64,000 nucleotides of DNA from Amblyornis subalaris (Eukaryota; Chordata; Aves; Passeriformes; Ptilonorhynchidae): the NCBI GenBank assembly GCA_018881555.1, contig JACAXG010000053.1, positions 1,787,210-1,851,209 on the forward strand, in the 5' to 3' direction. The notes below the pieces were generated by a model that was not told the origin of the DNA, did not search any database, and worked only from the letters and a program-made list of their open reading frames with translations. The position numbers and the translations under genes were made by a program. Shown one piece after another: positions 47,301-59,350 of this stretch. The number at the start of each line of letters is the position of its first letter. Position 1 is the first letter of the stretch.

Positions 47301-50300
47301 CCATCACTGTCAATACAGTTTAACCTATGGAGTTACTCTTCATTCGAATACCTTATTACATATTTTGTCTAATCTTCAAATGGATTAAAAATAAATTTCA
47401 CACAAATTTGAACACTTGCAAAAGGAAATGTACATTCAACTCCATAAATACTTCCTCAAATACAGGATCTCTATGACTTGGATTATTTGTGAGATTTCTA
47501 CANCCAACCACACAGTTTGATGAGAAGAGCAACTTTGTACATATTTGAGAAGTTAATGAACTGGACACAGACAAAACAGTCTAATGAGAAACTGCCTTTA
47601 TAATAACAAATTTCCAAGTATGTGTAAGAGTAAAGACATTCCTTCTGTAGTTATACAGGCTCAATTCAACTGAACCAACTCCAGAATAAATAGAAATTAC
47701 ACATAAAAAAAGAAATCAGGCACACAATTAACCCTCAAGTTCAAACACTATAGTATTGACTTTCTACTTATTAATGTCAAAGTATTCACAATGTAAACTT
47801 TCAATAACTGAACATCACAAAAGAATCATAATAAGCATGCTTAAATTGTATTAAAAATCCTCAACCTGCAGAATTTATTACAAAAAGCAACTTTTAAAAT
47901 TCAAATTATTATTTTCAAATCAGAATAAAATATTTAAAGGAAATCTCATTATTAGAAATCAAAATTACACGTTCCTAATTTGCAGAATTGTTCACACCAC
48001 TGCTTTTACCTAAATAAAACTGAACCGCCAAATGTATTTTACATTTTAAAGTCAGTTTTTTAAATTAATAGCATAAAACAAATATAGCTCTCTAGGGAAG
48101 ACTAGGTAATAGACATAACCTAGACTGGTCTGGGAGTCAGTAGAAAGACAACTTAGTAGTGAATTCTATAATATTAGAACTGCAGATTAAGATGCTATTG
48201 AATGTTATTTTCAGAAAAAAAGGAAATTCTCAAAAATCAAAAGTGCGAGGTAATTAACAGAAGGAACACCCCAAAAATTGCAAACATGCTACACCCAAAT
48301 ATCAAGCTTCTTACAAATTTTAACTGGGAACGCAGGGCTGCAATCTAATTCCCTTCTATGCAGAGACACAGAAATACACAGTTAAAAGGGAAAAGCAGTA
48401 CTGAATATCCAAATCCATTCATTTTTTTCATCCAGCACACAGTGTCACAATTGAAAACACCAATCCTGGAAAAAGAGAGGTGGTTTTGCTATTGTTGTTG
48501 AACTCTGAAAAAACATTAAAAATTGAAACAAGTGAGCATTAGGGACAAATCCCCTTCAACTTCAGGAAGTAAGTTTAGGGGGGAAAAAACAAATCTTTGT
48601 CTAGGGAAGTATTTACCATCATAAAATGCTTTGCAATAGCACACACTCTGGGTGCTTCCACAAGAGAAAACTGTCACAAAGGAAGTCTCTGACTGTTTCA
48701 TAATCACTTTAAACCAGTAAAAACATAATAATTCTGAAGAAATAATTTGCTTCTCCTTTCCTTTGAATGCTTGCTCCTCCCAACANGCCACCACCAATCT
48801 GGAGACCAAATGGTGAAGTGGATGTTACTAAAGCAAAACTTTGATTTACAAACACCAAATACTCACCCAATCCAGATCAGCTGCCTGATTCACCTCAAAA
48901 CCCCACAAAACCCTGTGTCCTAGTCAGACACAAAACCTTGAGACAGAAGCAGGCAGCCAGGGTGAGAGAGAGAGAGAAGTGTCAGACCAAAAAGTCACGA
49001 TGGGATCTGACAGGAAGATCTCAGAGCAGACCCTCCCTTCAGGTAGGGCAGAAAAAACTATTAAAAAATTAGACTTTCCCATTCTGAAAGCAGTCCAAGT
49101 CTTAACTCTTTGAATCCATTTAGCAGATTTCCTTCTGTTACTCACAGGAACATCACAGTTGTGAGGAACCATGCAACCATCAGTTCTGGTTGCAACCAAT
49201 ATATCTGGCTGGTCACACTTTACCCCGTGATTTAGACGCTGAAGGAGAACAGGTCAGATGTCTAGAAGTCTTATTTTCCAGGTTAAATTATAGAACAATC
49301 AGGATCTCTGTGAAATCCAAATGATCTATATTCAAGCAAGCCAGAAACCTAAATCTTGGAGAAGCGTTGATTGTTCTCAACTTCCTGAAAACCTGCCTTC
49401 CTGAAGCTTCATTTTTTTTNAGAAGCTTCTTTTTTATTTAGAAGAATTGGGAAAAGTTCTTAGCCTTGACCACAGGAAAAACAAAGCCATCAAACCAGAT
49501 TAGTTCTGAATTTCAGGGATTAGCAAGTAAGAATCATAGAAAAGAGAAAATAATCCAAAGAGCAGGGCAAACTATACAAAATACTTATATTGTGATTGAA
49601 AAATGTTAGTATTTTGAGATACACAGGACTGATGTGAGTTTAATCNGGTGTCATATAAGAATTAAAACACACATCTAAAGAGAAGTTTGCAATCCTCACA
49701 AATCCCTCCTGAAGTTATTCTGCAGAAAGACTTACAATCACATTAATATACTCAGAAGTTACTCATCTTTGCCTATTTCATAAAACTAATACAAATTTGA
49801 TGTACTCAAATATCTGTGTAATAAAAACTTATTATAATTCAACCTTGAGGTCTGCACCTTGGTAAACTCATTTAATGTTTAAGTAGTCTTTTTTTCATAG
49901 CAAGTAAAATCATTAACCACTAAAGGAACCCCACTTAAATACTGCTTATTACAAATGCAATATCACTACTGAACTGCTTTTTAAGAATGCATCATTCAAA
50001 TCATCACCACAATACTTTCTGAATATTAAAAAAAATCCAATTTTTTGGTAGACTATTTGTCTACTGGATAGTCTTCTAGTAGCATTCTGTCACACTGTAT
50101 ATACTACCAGGTAACCAAACAACTAAGATGCCCACAGAACATAATATGGGATCACCACTACTCCTGAACAAATAATCCCAAACATGAAGTTTTTCTGCTT
50201 GCTTGACATTATAGTTTAATAAAAATTGAATTATTTTATGATTATGTAACATGCTTACATAATTCACAAATTCTACTAGACACAGAAATAACTCGCCCTA

Positions 50301-53300
50301 CAAGTCTAAGTACACCATACACTTGCTGGGAAAACAAAACAAACACCACCACCCCCATAAAACCAACTGTGGTGAAAAAAACCAAACAAACAAACTCAGA
50401 AAAGCGGACAAAAGAAAGGCCTAAGCAAGTCTAAATGCATTCCCCTTAAGCATGTAGAGTTTTCATTTTCTGAACAAACTCAATAGCCTGTACCATAAAT
50501 AGTTTCACTTAAAAAATGAGTGCAGCTTACATAAGCACGTGGCAGTCAACCATTTTTACTGATGGCACTACAACCAACAGTGGCAAAAAAAGTCTATAAA
50601 CATGCTCAGTTCAGAAAGCAGCATTTAGGAACTAACTAAAAATATCAGCACTCCTTACTCTAAAGCTAACTAAGGCTACTAACAAAGCTTACACTCAAAT
50701 ATTCCATGAATGGACATGTGGATAGAGCAGTCCAATGATTATGCTCAGGAGAAGCTATTCAGAGAAGCCCCAAAGCAGAAATTTGCCTCTCTCATGAGGA
50801 CACAACTTCTCCCATAAGGCACATCTGTACTTTCTGGAATCTGTGTTCTAGCACATAATCAAAACATAAGAACAGAAGATACCAAAATGTATCATAACTA
50901 CTTTCTTCTCTCCTGAATCACAGAAAAACACTTTAACCTTTTTCTTTTTTTCTCTCTTTTTCTAGCACTCTAAGTAATCACAAAAGCCTTACCTTTCAAA
51001 ACTTTCAAAAAACAAGAGACATTAAGAGACTTTAGAATCTCATTCTTCAGACTTCCTTCCAGAAAGCTGGACCAAACAGTTATCTATGGTATAGATTTTA
51101 ACAGGATTCAGTGTGGGGGGGAAGCACATAAGGACTGCTTGGTTTTGTGGGGTCTTTCTAAAACTCAATTCACACAAGAGAGTCAAACTTCTTTTGATCC
51201 CTTCCTGCCAGCTCCCTAACACCAATCGAGTTCTCAGAGCCATCAAGTCCATGAACTGCAACCCCACAGGGACAGTGGCTTCAGTGAGCCCAGGACTGGC
51301 ATTAAAAAGTTTTCTCCACCTCCCCCAACCACCACAAGAGTGAGCAGAATCTCTCTTTCAGAAGACATGGATTTCTTAAAAACTAAGAGAAGTAGGAGCT
51401 CTCTNTCTTTTCAGTGTTTCTAGGAGGGGAATCCTCATCAGACTGCGAACACCAGTCCACTAATGCCNTGTTTCAACCTCTCAGTAACAGATGGACATGA
51501 GAACAAACTGCACTGGGACTTCTGAAGACAAAACCCAAGCACTGAACAGTACAGATAAGAACCAAACAGCACAAGCCTCCCTGCCCTGATCACATCTTGG
51601 CTAACATATGCTCTTAGGAGAAGTGTCATAAATTTTTGCTACAACTTTTACAGAAAATGTCTCAGCTAAGGAAAAGCAGCTTTCAAGTGACTGGGTGTTC
51701 CTCCAGAAATAGAAGTACTGTTTATCACAGTACCAGAAATGTCTGTTGTTGGTACTAGAGCCTCCATGAGTAACAACAACAGAGATCACCGAAGATGCCT
51801 CAGTGTCCACATTACTACAGAAAGATGTCACCTAGCTAATGGAACTAAGAACATCAAGACCTGTGGTACAGAGTCGCTGAGAAGATTCTTTCCTCTCTTT
51901 GGAAAACTTCAAGTTGTACTCTACAGAAGCCACCTCCTTCTCACAGAGCCCTCACTCCTGGATGAAGGAACTCTATTTCAACACTCGCGTGATTTTTTTG
52001 ACTCTCTCTCTTTTTTTTTTAAATACAGTNGATCATAATTTCTAAAGACAGACCAAAATAGCTGATCTTACTTAGGTCTCTCTTAGGCCTAAGGCTAGCT
52101 TCAGCCCCATTTACCTCAACTCCCAAATCTTGAAAAGGATTGGCAGGTAGAACATTTACTTGACTTGGAACTTTCTTTAACGCAAAAGAAGCGTTTACTG
52201 CACCTAGAGACTGGGCTTCAAAAGCAAAGAGGTAGATTTCATTGAAGAGGATCTACATTCTGCCATTTATAAACTTAATTCAGCTGCCAACAGATGTGGC
52301 AGAAACTCTTCTCCCTGTCTGACCTCTCTTCCTTTAAACTGGATATTCCAAGAAAACCATAATTAAAAAATGTTTGTTGCAGAAAGTGTTAATGAAGTCA
52401 AACCAACCCAGAAGGAAGCTGGATATGAACAGGGATAATTATCTCACTGTCACTGCCTACTACTGAAACCAGTACACATGGAAGACTAACAGCTTCAGTC
52501 TAAGAGCAAAAGAAAGCACAAAACTGCAAACATATTCCTGAGCAATTATTCAAAAAGCTCTTAAACTCACAACGCATGAAGCATCCTCAGACCAACAGTG
52601 AGATTTGTTGTGAAACATCTGTATAAAACACTGATGCTCATGAAATTGGAACAGCATGCAAACTTTTATAACCACATTTTCATGATGCTGCCCAAACAGC
52701 AGGAAACAAAGCAGAGAGAAAAGACTAAAATAGCTGTTCCCCCATGCTGTCCATTACTAATGAGTTGAGAAATCCATGCTAATGTACAAAAGCACTGACA
52801 AAAATGTAATTCCATAGAAGTGTTCTGAGTTCAGCTGCAACACTTACTCAGCAATTACTGAAGTCACATTTGCACACTACCAGATCACCCAGCAGCTAAA
52901 ACTTGATTTTTACCAGGAAAGAACAAAGTGACTTTTCAGCAGAATGTCCTGAAAAATAACAAAGTTTTCAACACATTCAAATCAGCAGTGAGAAGATATT
53001 TGACATAGTGCTTGCTAGTAGAAATTTAAACTATTAATTTTTTTTTGAACAAACATGAAGCGACAGTGAAATTGTACCAAATTAACACTTTGCCTTATCT
53101 GGACATGTCCTTTCTGATCCAACATTAGCAGGATTACACTGAAAATTACTATTCCTTCAAGATAATAATAAGAATTTCAGGAAAAAATGGCAGATACACT
53201 TTAACACAATGCTCTGCAAAAGATCTAGTGCCTGGCTTACTATTTCTGCAAGCTAATCTTTAAGAACATCAACATGAAAGCCAAGTTCTGTATTTCTTTC

Positions 53301-56300
53301 ATAACTTGCACAACATCTAGGTAAAAAAAAAAGCCAACAAAAACCAACAACCTCCTATTTATCAGCTATTATTGATCCTATGCCCAATGTGAAAGAACAA
53401 AACAAATCTGTAACTCTTTCAAGTGCTAGGAAAAAACACCCTCATCTTGAGTCAAGCCAAAGCTGACAAACTCCCCACTGAACACAAAGAATTATGCCTG
53501 AGGATTTATACCAAAGTGACAAATGACATACACAGAACAAACCAAGCCTTCCACCAGCCATTTTCTAATGCAGCTGTGACACTGTAAACCAGGAAGAACT
53601 GTTCAAACAGATTAAACTTCAGGGCAAATCACCTTAGAACATAACCAAGGAAGGGAAAAATGAAAGCTTAAAGCTGCAACGAGATTAAAATACCAGCACT
53701 GTTGTGGACCTTTTTACCAAATCTGGTAAGAAACAGTNAACACTCAATGCAGTTTAGCAAATCTTTCAGTTTTTTTCTGTCGCAACATCCAAGACAAATA
53801 CTGATAGGAACAGATTTTGCTCTCCTAAAAACTCCATTTGTCCCTAGATCAACGATGATTTCACAGAAATTGCCCCACTTTTCAAATTAATACACAGTTT
53901 AGTGGATCTGCAATTTCATTTGAAAGAAAGTATTTCACTATGAGTGTGGAACAAGATTGAACATAATCTGCTGAAAGGTGTTTTTAAGAAAACACTCAAT
54001 GATCCACCAGCAAGCCCCACATGCAGGTACGAAAACATCTATACTTGAGCTGTGACAGCCAGGTTGCTGAACACTACTACAGCATAACAACCTCTTGCTA
54101 GTTTGTGACTTCGCTATTTGCTTACAAATCCCTCTGCTTTATACAACTCTCTGAAACGAGCAAAAGAAGTAATTTTCCTTACAACAGAGCTAGATTAGCA
54201 CAAAACTTGGTAATTCACTGAAGATGCTTTTAAAATACCACTACTTTGAATTCAGGCCCAGAATAAAATAAAGCCCACCTGGAAGTGAAGAACTAATGCT
54301 TCTTGAGAACACAAAGCTGTATGTAACCTTAGCAGAGATGACATTTTTCACTTTCATACTCCAGTGCTATGCTGGCTATTGTGAAACAATACTTGAAAAA
54401 CATAGCAATCAATAGGGTGTAAGAATATTGAAATGTTACTTCCACTCTGACATTAAGCTGAGACAGGCAGTGCGATCTATCNGTATAATTAATCTTCAAA
54501 AAGAAAAAAAACCAAGAAAAATGCCAAACAATAACTCACCACACAGCTTCAACTGTATCATTTATCAGCAATACTGTGGCATTGTCTCATCCTGTCACAT
54601 ACTTAACTTTGTGAGATGTGTTTCAGCTTCTCTTGTAGATAGAAACACCTCAGTGATGTTTTTTCTGGAAGTTGTGCACGTGAATCTCCTGGATACTAAT
54701 GCCACAGTGCCACCTCTTAAACATCGACTGACACAGCACAGAGGCTGCTGACCAACCACCNTCCCCACACAGAGTAAGACATAGCCGGGATGGATACTCA
54801 GTACCATAGAACCACCTACACTATCATCGTTTGTCTGGAGAGAGCAATTTGCTAAGTATTTGCTAAGTATTACGAGCACATTTCCAATCTGAAAGCCTTN
54901 CAAAGCACAACTTTGACTGACACTGCAAGGTTTGGCAGAGTACAAGAGCCTATTCTAGCAATGTTTTCAATCAACGCCTTCAACATTCGCATATGCAAGT
55001 CTAAACAAGTATTTCAAAACTCTCATCTTTCCATTTACGAGGAGAGCTTCACACGTGAGTCTGGCACTGTGACATCACCACACATTCAACCTCTTCAAAA
55101 CGATTCTCAGTCTCTCCTAAGAGCAGGACAGTCAGTATTGCCCTTCCAACAATATTTTAGTCTCCTCTGGCCATACAGAAACAAGCCTACAGAAAATTTG
55201 TATTATATAGAAAACTGACTGAGACTTCAAACTTGCAAAAAGAAAAAAAAGGCAATAATAGAAAACTGTGGCAGGGATTTGAAAGTAAATCTCTAATATC
55301 AGTTTACTGCACTAGGCAGCACCAAGACTTTTCAGTTTGGCTTTATTTTTCTGTTCGAGCAAAGACAACAACACGGACAGGAAAATATATCACAAAACCA
55401 CAAGTCACAGGTATTTCTACCATGTAACTTAAAACACTTGCAGTCGAGAAGTCCAAAAGGTGCTTATGATAACGTTCCAGGCTTTGTATGAACCCTCTCT
55501 TCACTTCACACTCTACTTGTCACCTGCCTTTTAACCATAGCATGTAACAAACACAACTTGCACTGCAAATACCTTTACTTACAGTTCAATTGCACTTACG
55601 CATGCACACGTAGGTACAAACACCAGGCACTGCACCCACTTCAGCTCCCAGCAGTGGGAACAGCAGCACCACACAGATGCTCCCAGAGCAGAGTGTGTCA
55701 CACCACAGTTGAGTTGGATGACTAAGCACACATGACAGACTCGACGTTACCCAAAAGTTACTAGATTTGATCATTTACCCAATGACTCGATCATCACTAA
55801 AGTACCTTTGGTGTCAAAAAAGTAAATCAAAGGCTTTTGTTGTGTTTGTGATTTCACTGAAACACTGCAGCTGTGGAAGTAGGGATTTAAAATTCATCCC
55901 AGCTGAAGATGCAGCTCTGAAAAATAATTCAATAAAACATCTTAGGTTTCCTATTTATTATGTACTGTAGTACATAACCATGTAACTCTTGCCCTAACCA
56001 AGAATACTTTTGGCAGGTCATACTTTGAGGCTACTTATGCTGTTTAAAAATGAAAACAAAATGAATCATCACAGGTCTGAAGTCAGGAAAAAGAGTCTAC
56101 AGACCAGCATAACCAAACACTTCACTTAAGCACTACATGATTTTTGCAAGGAGACAGAGAGGAGCTATTGCTGGATAGCCCAAAGAATCACATTAATGTA
56201 TTCTCTTGGATGACTTCAAAGGAGTCTTTTTCCATTAGGATTATCTTTTACTCTGCAACTCAGAGACACCAGCACAGACACATCACCAAAGCTGGGAGAA

Positions 56301-57959
56301 AAGGTAGACATGTTTTCACAATACCTACTCAACTTAGCTGGTCTTCCTCAAGATGACAACTAATGGAAGGAAAAAGAAGCCCGAGTGAGATCCAGGAAAC
56401 AACAAAAATGGACACAGATCTCACAGTACCCTCTCTACATTTACCTGCNATCTTTGAGAGTAAAGGTTATGACCCAAGCCAGAAAAAAATACATCATTAA
56501 AGTATAGTTTCATAATAAAAATACATCACACTTATCCAGCTCACGGTGTTTAAACCAAAAGAGTTAAGATTAAAGGCAGGCATAAATACTGATTTTATTA
56601 TTCTTTACTAATGTGTGCAAACTTTGGTATGTTGGTAATTTTATGCATAAACCGAGACAGTCTATGTATACATTAATACAGGTTGTTATGGCATTCTTCA
56701 GCTTGCTGATATCAACAGACACCATTGACAAGACAGGACAAAGGGCAAGCTTTAACGAATGTTGTGAAACACTTTATTTTTAAGAATCCTGTTCCTCTCT
56801 CTCTACAAAGAGGAAATGAATTTAACATTTCTTCTTTTTACATGAAATATGTTAACTGCAAGTACACTTAAGGAGGGGCAGAAGAAAGTATTGCTTTTCT
56901 TACAGATCTGGAAAACAAAATTAAAGTTACCAGAACAGGGACTGGTCTTTGACCACGGGAAGCTTTACCTGTAAGTTTTAAGAGCTCTGTTATAATACGT
57001 CCTCTGGAAACGTAAGTGGTCAGGTGAACCTGCTACAGAACAGAAGCCCATAAAGAAACGCTACTCAATTTTGTCACAGTAAACACCAGCACTAAAAATA
57101 ACAAACATATATTGACACATTGGCCAGATGGGTTGACCTGACCACTCTCAATGTTTATCCAGAATATAAGAAGAAGGGAAAAGGAAAGCTACTGTATAAC
57201 ATCCAGTTCAAAAGTCTTGAAATGTACTTATAAAAGCAACTACAAATAGCTTTTAGCTAATTTCTTTATTTAGATAATATTTACTGCATTCATCAGCTAT
57301 AAAGGTATCAACAGACCACTAAAAGCATCTTCAAACTGGTCAGCAGTCCAAGGCCCTCCTGGACAGTTTTATGCATGTTTGCCTGAACACAGTGTCTTTT
57401 AAGTTTTTCCATGTCTTTCCAAGTGTGGCATATCTGAGCCATTCCATGTTTTTGGACACAGAATCTCTACCAAACCCTGAAGTACAGTTATTCCCAAGCC
57501 ATTTAAGCAGTTGCCTTTCCTCTCCTTGTTTTCCCCTTGCCAAAGCCAGGGAAACAACAGCCAATATCATGTTACAAGTCATGTTTGAACAAGGGGAAAA
57601 GCACAGCGACTGCATAGTCCAACACTAACACGAAACTGTATCAAGCCATAAATAAGAGCTGCATCCTTCCACCATATTCACCTATATCAAAAACACTAAC
57701 AAAAAAGAAACTCGAGTTAATCTTTCTCAGAGCCAATACAAACAATCCGTAAGACCTCACACTCGACCCGAAGCCAAGACTCTGGACAGAGCATTGCCAA
57801 GGCCTTTGGGGGCCTTCTATGTCTTAGAGCCAAAGCACAGCAGCAGCAGCATCGCGCTGCAGTCACGTCCGAGGGGCAGTGGCAGCGTTCACCTGTGAAT
57901 CCATTTGCTTTTTATTAATTTATTTATTTTTACGCAGCAAGAGCAGCATCAGTGGCCCA
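44351..57959. other. TAB3 intronic DNA, nothing recognised
   Basis: Long AT-rich stretch with homopolymers and short simple repeats. No CR1, LTR, RNA gene or splice-flanked conserved open frame was recognised on either strand. Confidence 0.5.
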
Positions 57960-58368
57960 GCAGACAGCACAGCCCCTGCTCAGGGGACACCCGCACGGGA
58001 TCCCCGGGCAGCCCGCCCGCCCCGCTCCGCGAAGGGCTCCAAAAACAAAGACCAAAGTTTTCCCTGCTCGGTGCGTGGGAGTGCGGCAGCAAAACAGGAG
58101 CCAGGATCAACACGAGCCGCCTCCCGTCACCACACCCGGGCCCACGCAGGGCAGGACACCCCCCGCTCCCCGGGGCAGCCCGTCTGTGTCCGCCGGGACG
58201 CCTCCAGCCCGCTCCCACCGGGGCAGGGAGGGACACCCACAGCCTGGCGGGACGGGGGGAGAGGGGGGTGTCCCCCGAGCCTCTCTCGCTGGCCCCCGGC
58301 AGCGGGGCGGCCCTGCCCGCCCCCANATTCATCCCCCGCACCTCTCCCCCACCACCGCCCTCCCTCAC

Positions 58369-58650
58369 CGTGCTGCGCTGGGGGCTCGGCTCCGCCTGCG
58401 GCTGCGGCTCCGGCGGCTGCATTCCCGCCCCCTGGCTCTGCCCCGGGCCCCGCTGCGGGGGCCCCCCCGCTCCTCCTGAGGACGGGGAGGGGGAGAGGGA
58501 GAGGAGCGTGCCCCGCCGGGCGCGGGCGCGGGGAGCGGCGGCTGGAGTAGGGACCGGGTCCCGGGGCGCGCGGCCGGGAAGCGCTTCCGGGCTCAGTGCG
58601 GGGCGCTGGGGCCGCCGGGCGGGGCGGGGCCCCGGCTGCGCCCAACGGCA
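58369..58650 (-). other. TAB3: Candidate TAB3 first (non-coding) exon
   Basis: A strong donor (GCACG/GTGAGGG, GT at 58368-58367) on the minus strand lies in the CpG island downstream of the TCTCGCGAGA element. It would pair with the acceptor before the first coding exon (33151). The upstream limit is a guess, and other donors in the island (for example near 57930) are possible. Confidence 0.4.
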
Positions 58651-58691
58651 TCCGACATGGCGCGGCCCGCGCGCGCGCCGGCCCGCGCCGC

Positions 58692-58701
58692 TCTCGCGAG
58701 A
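58692..58701. promoter_or_regulatory. TCTCGCGAGA palindromic core-promoter element
   Basis: Exact match to the 10-bp palindrome found in TATA-less CpG-island promoters, often bidirectional ones. It lies inside the CpG island, just upstream of the presumed TAB3 start. Confidence 0.7.
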
Positions 58702-58830
58702 CTTGGCAGCGGCGGGGGGAGGGGCGGGAGCTTGAAGGTGCGCGGCAACGAGCGGTGGAAGGCGGGGGAAGGGGCGCGGCCGTGGCAGGGCGGGGCCAAC
58801 CCCGAGGGGTGGGGCCAGGTCGGTGGGAGG

Positions 58831-59133
58831 GGACTCAGGGCCGGTGTTGGGAGGCGGCTTAGGGTTGGGGGTGCTCTCATGTCCGTGTTCCTCACTGTCA
58901 CCTCCGCGCCTTTGAATGAATGTTCTCCGGACCGGGGCGGGACACAACGCTGAGTGCCAAGGGGGCACCAGGGGCCTCGCTGCCAGAGGTGTTTGGGGGT
59001 ATTGACTTTCGGCTCGGGCTTCCCCCGCTAGAGAAGCCTGAACGTGCTTGCGCGGTGACTGGAACTAAGGCGTTATTTCCTGAATATTGGCAGCAGCAAT
59101 AAGGTGTGTGGACACAGTGGTTATGGCACAGTT
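58831..59133. other. Flank upstream of the TAB3 promoter
   Basis: GC content declines across this stretch. No gene was recognised. Confidence 0.5.
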
Positions 59134-59350
59134 CACAGTCACAGAATGGGTCAGGTTGGAAGGGACCACAGTGGTCGTCTGGTCCAACATCCATGCTCAC
59201 GCAGGGCCATCTCACAGTACATGGCACAGGATTGTGTCCAGATGGTTCTGGAATATCTCTAGTGAGGGAGGCTCCGTGTGCTGTGCTCCTGCCCAAAGGT
59301 CTCATGATCGTGTGCCAGTCCATTTTTCTGTCCCTCNTCTTGCAGGACAG
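59134..59350 (-). repeat. CR1 LINE 3' fragment
   Basis: Minus-orientation, diverged CR1: AGTCACAGAATGGGTCAGG, GGAAGGGACCACAGTGGTCG, GGTCCAACATCCATGCTCAC, then TGGAATATCTCTAGTGAGGG. Confidence 0.87.

Larger units (their letters stand above)
33151..58368 (-). other. TAB3: TAB3 first intron(s), between the promoter exon and the first coding exon
   Basis: About 25 kb of AT-rich sequence with five CR1 fragments, a 74-bp tandem duplication and simple repeats, including a GA run at about 48967-48979 and a TATG/TG stretch at about 44365-44392. Additional non-coding 5' UTR exons may exist but cannot be recognised without transcript data. No independent gene was seen on either strand. Confidence 0.55.
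57960..58830 (-). promoter_or_regulatory. TAB3: CpG-island promoter of TAB3
   Basis: An abrupt, very GC- and CpG-rich block, the only one of this length in the window. It includes CG runs at 58500-58700 and is TATA-less in appearance. The only gene reading away from it is TAB3 on the minus strand. The palindrome TCTCGCGAGA is at 58692-58701. Long open frames here on both strands reflect composition rather than coding. Initiation is probably around 58600-58690; the exact site is not visible. Confidence 0.75.

Noticed and set aside
57949..58968. Long overlapping open frames (up to 339 codons) on both strands in the CpG island
   Set aside because: They are proline/arginine/glycine-rich frames produced by high GC content. 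They overlap each other in several frames and resemble no protein family. The block is a promoter.
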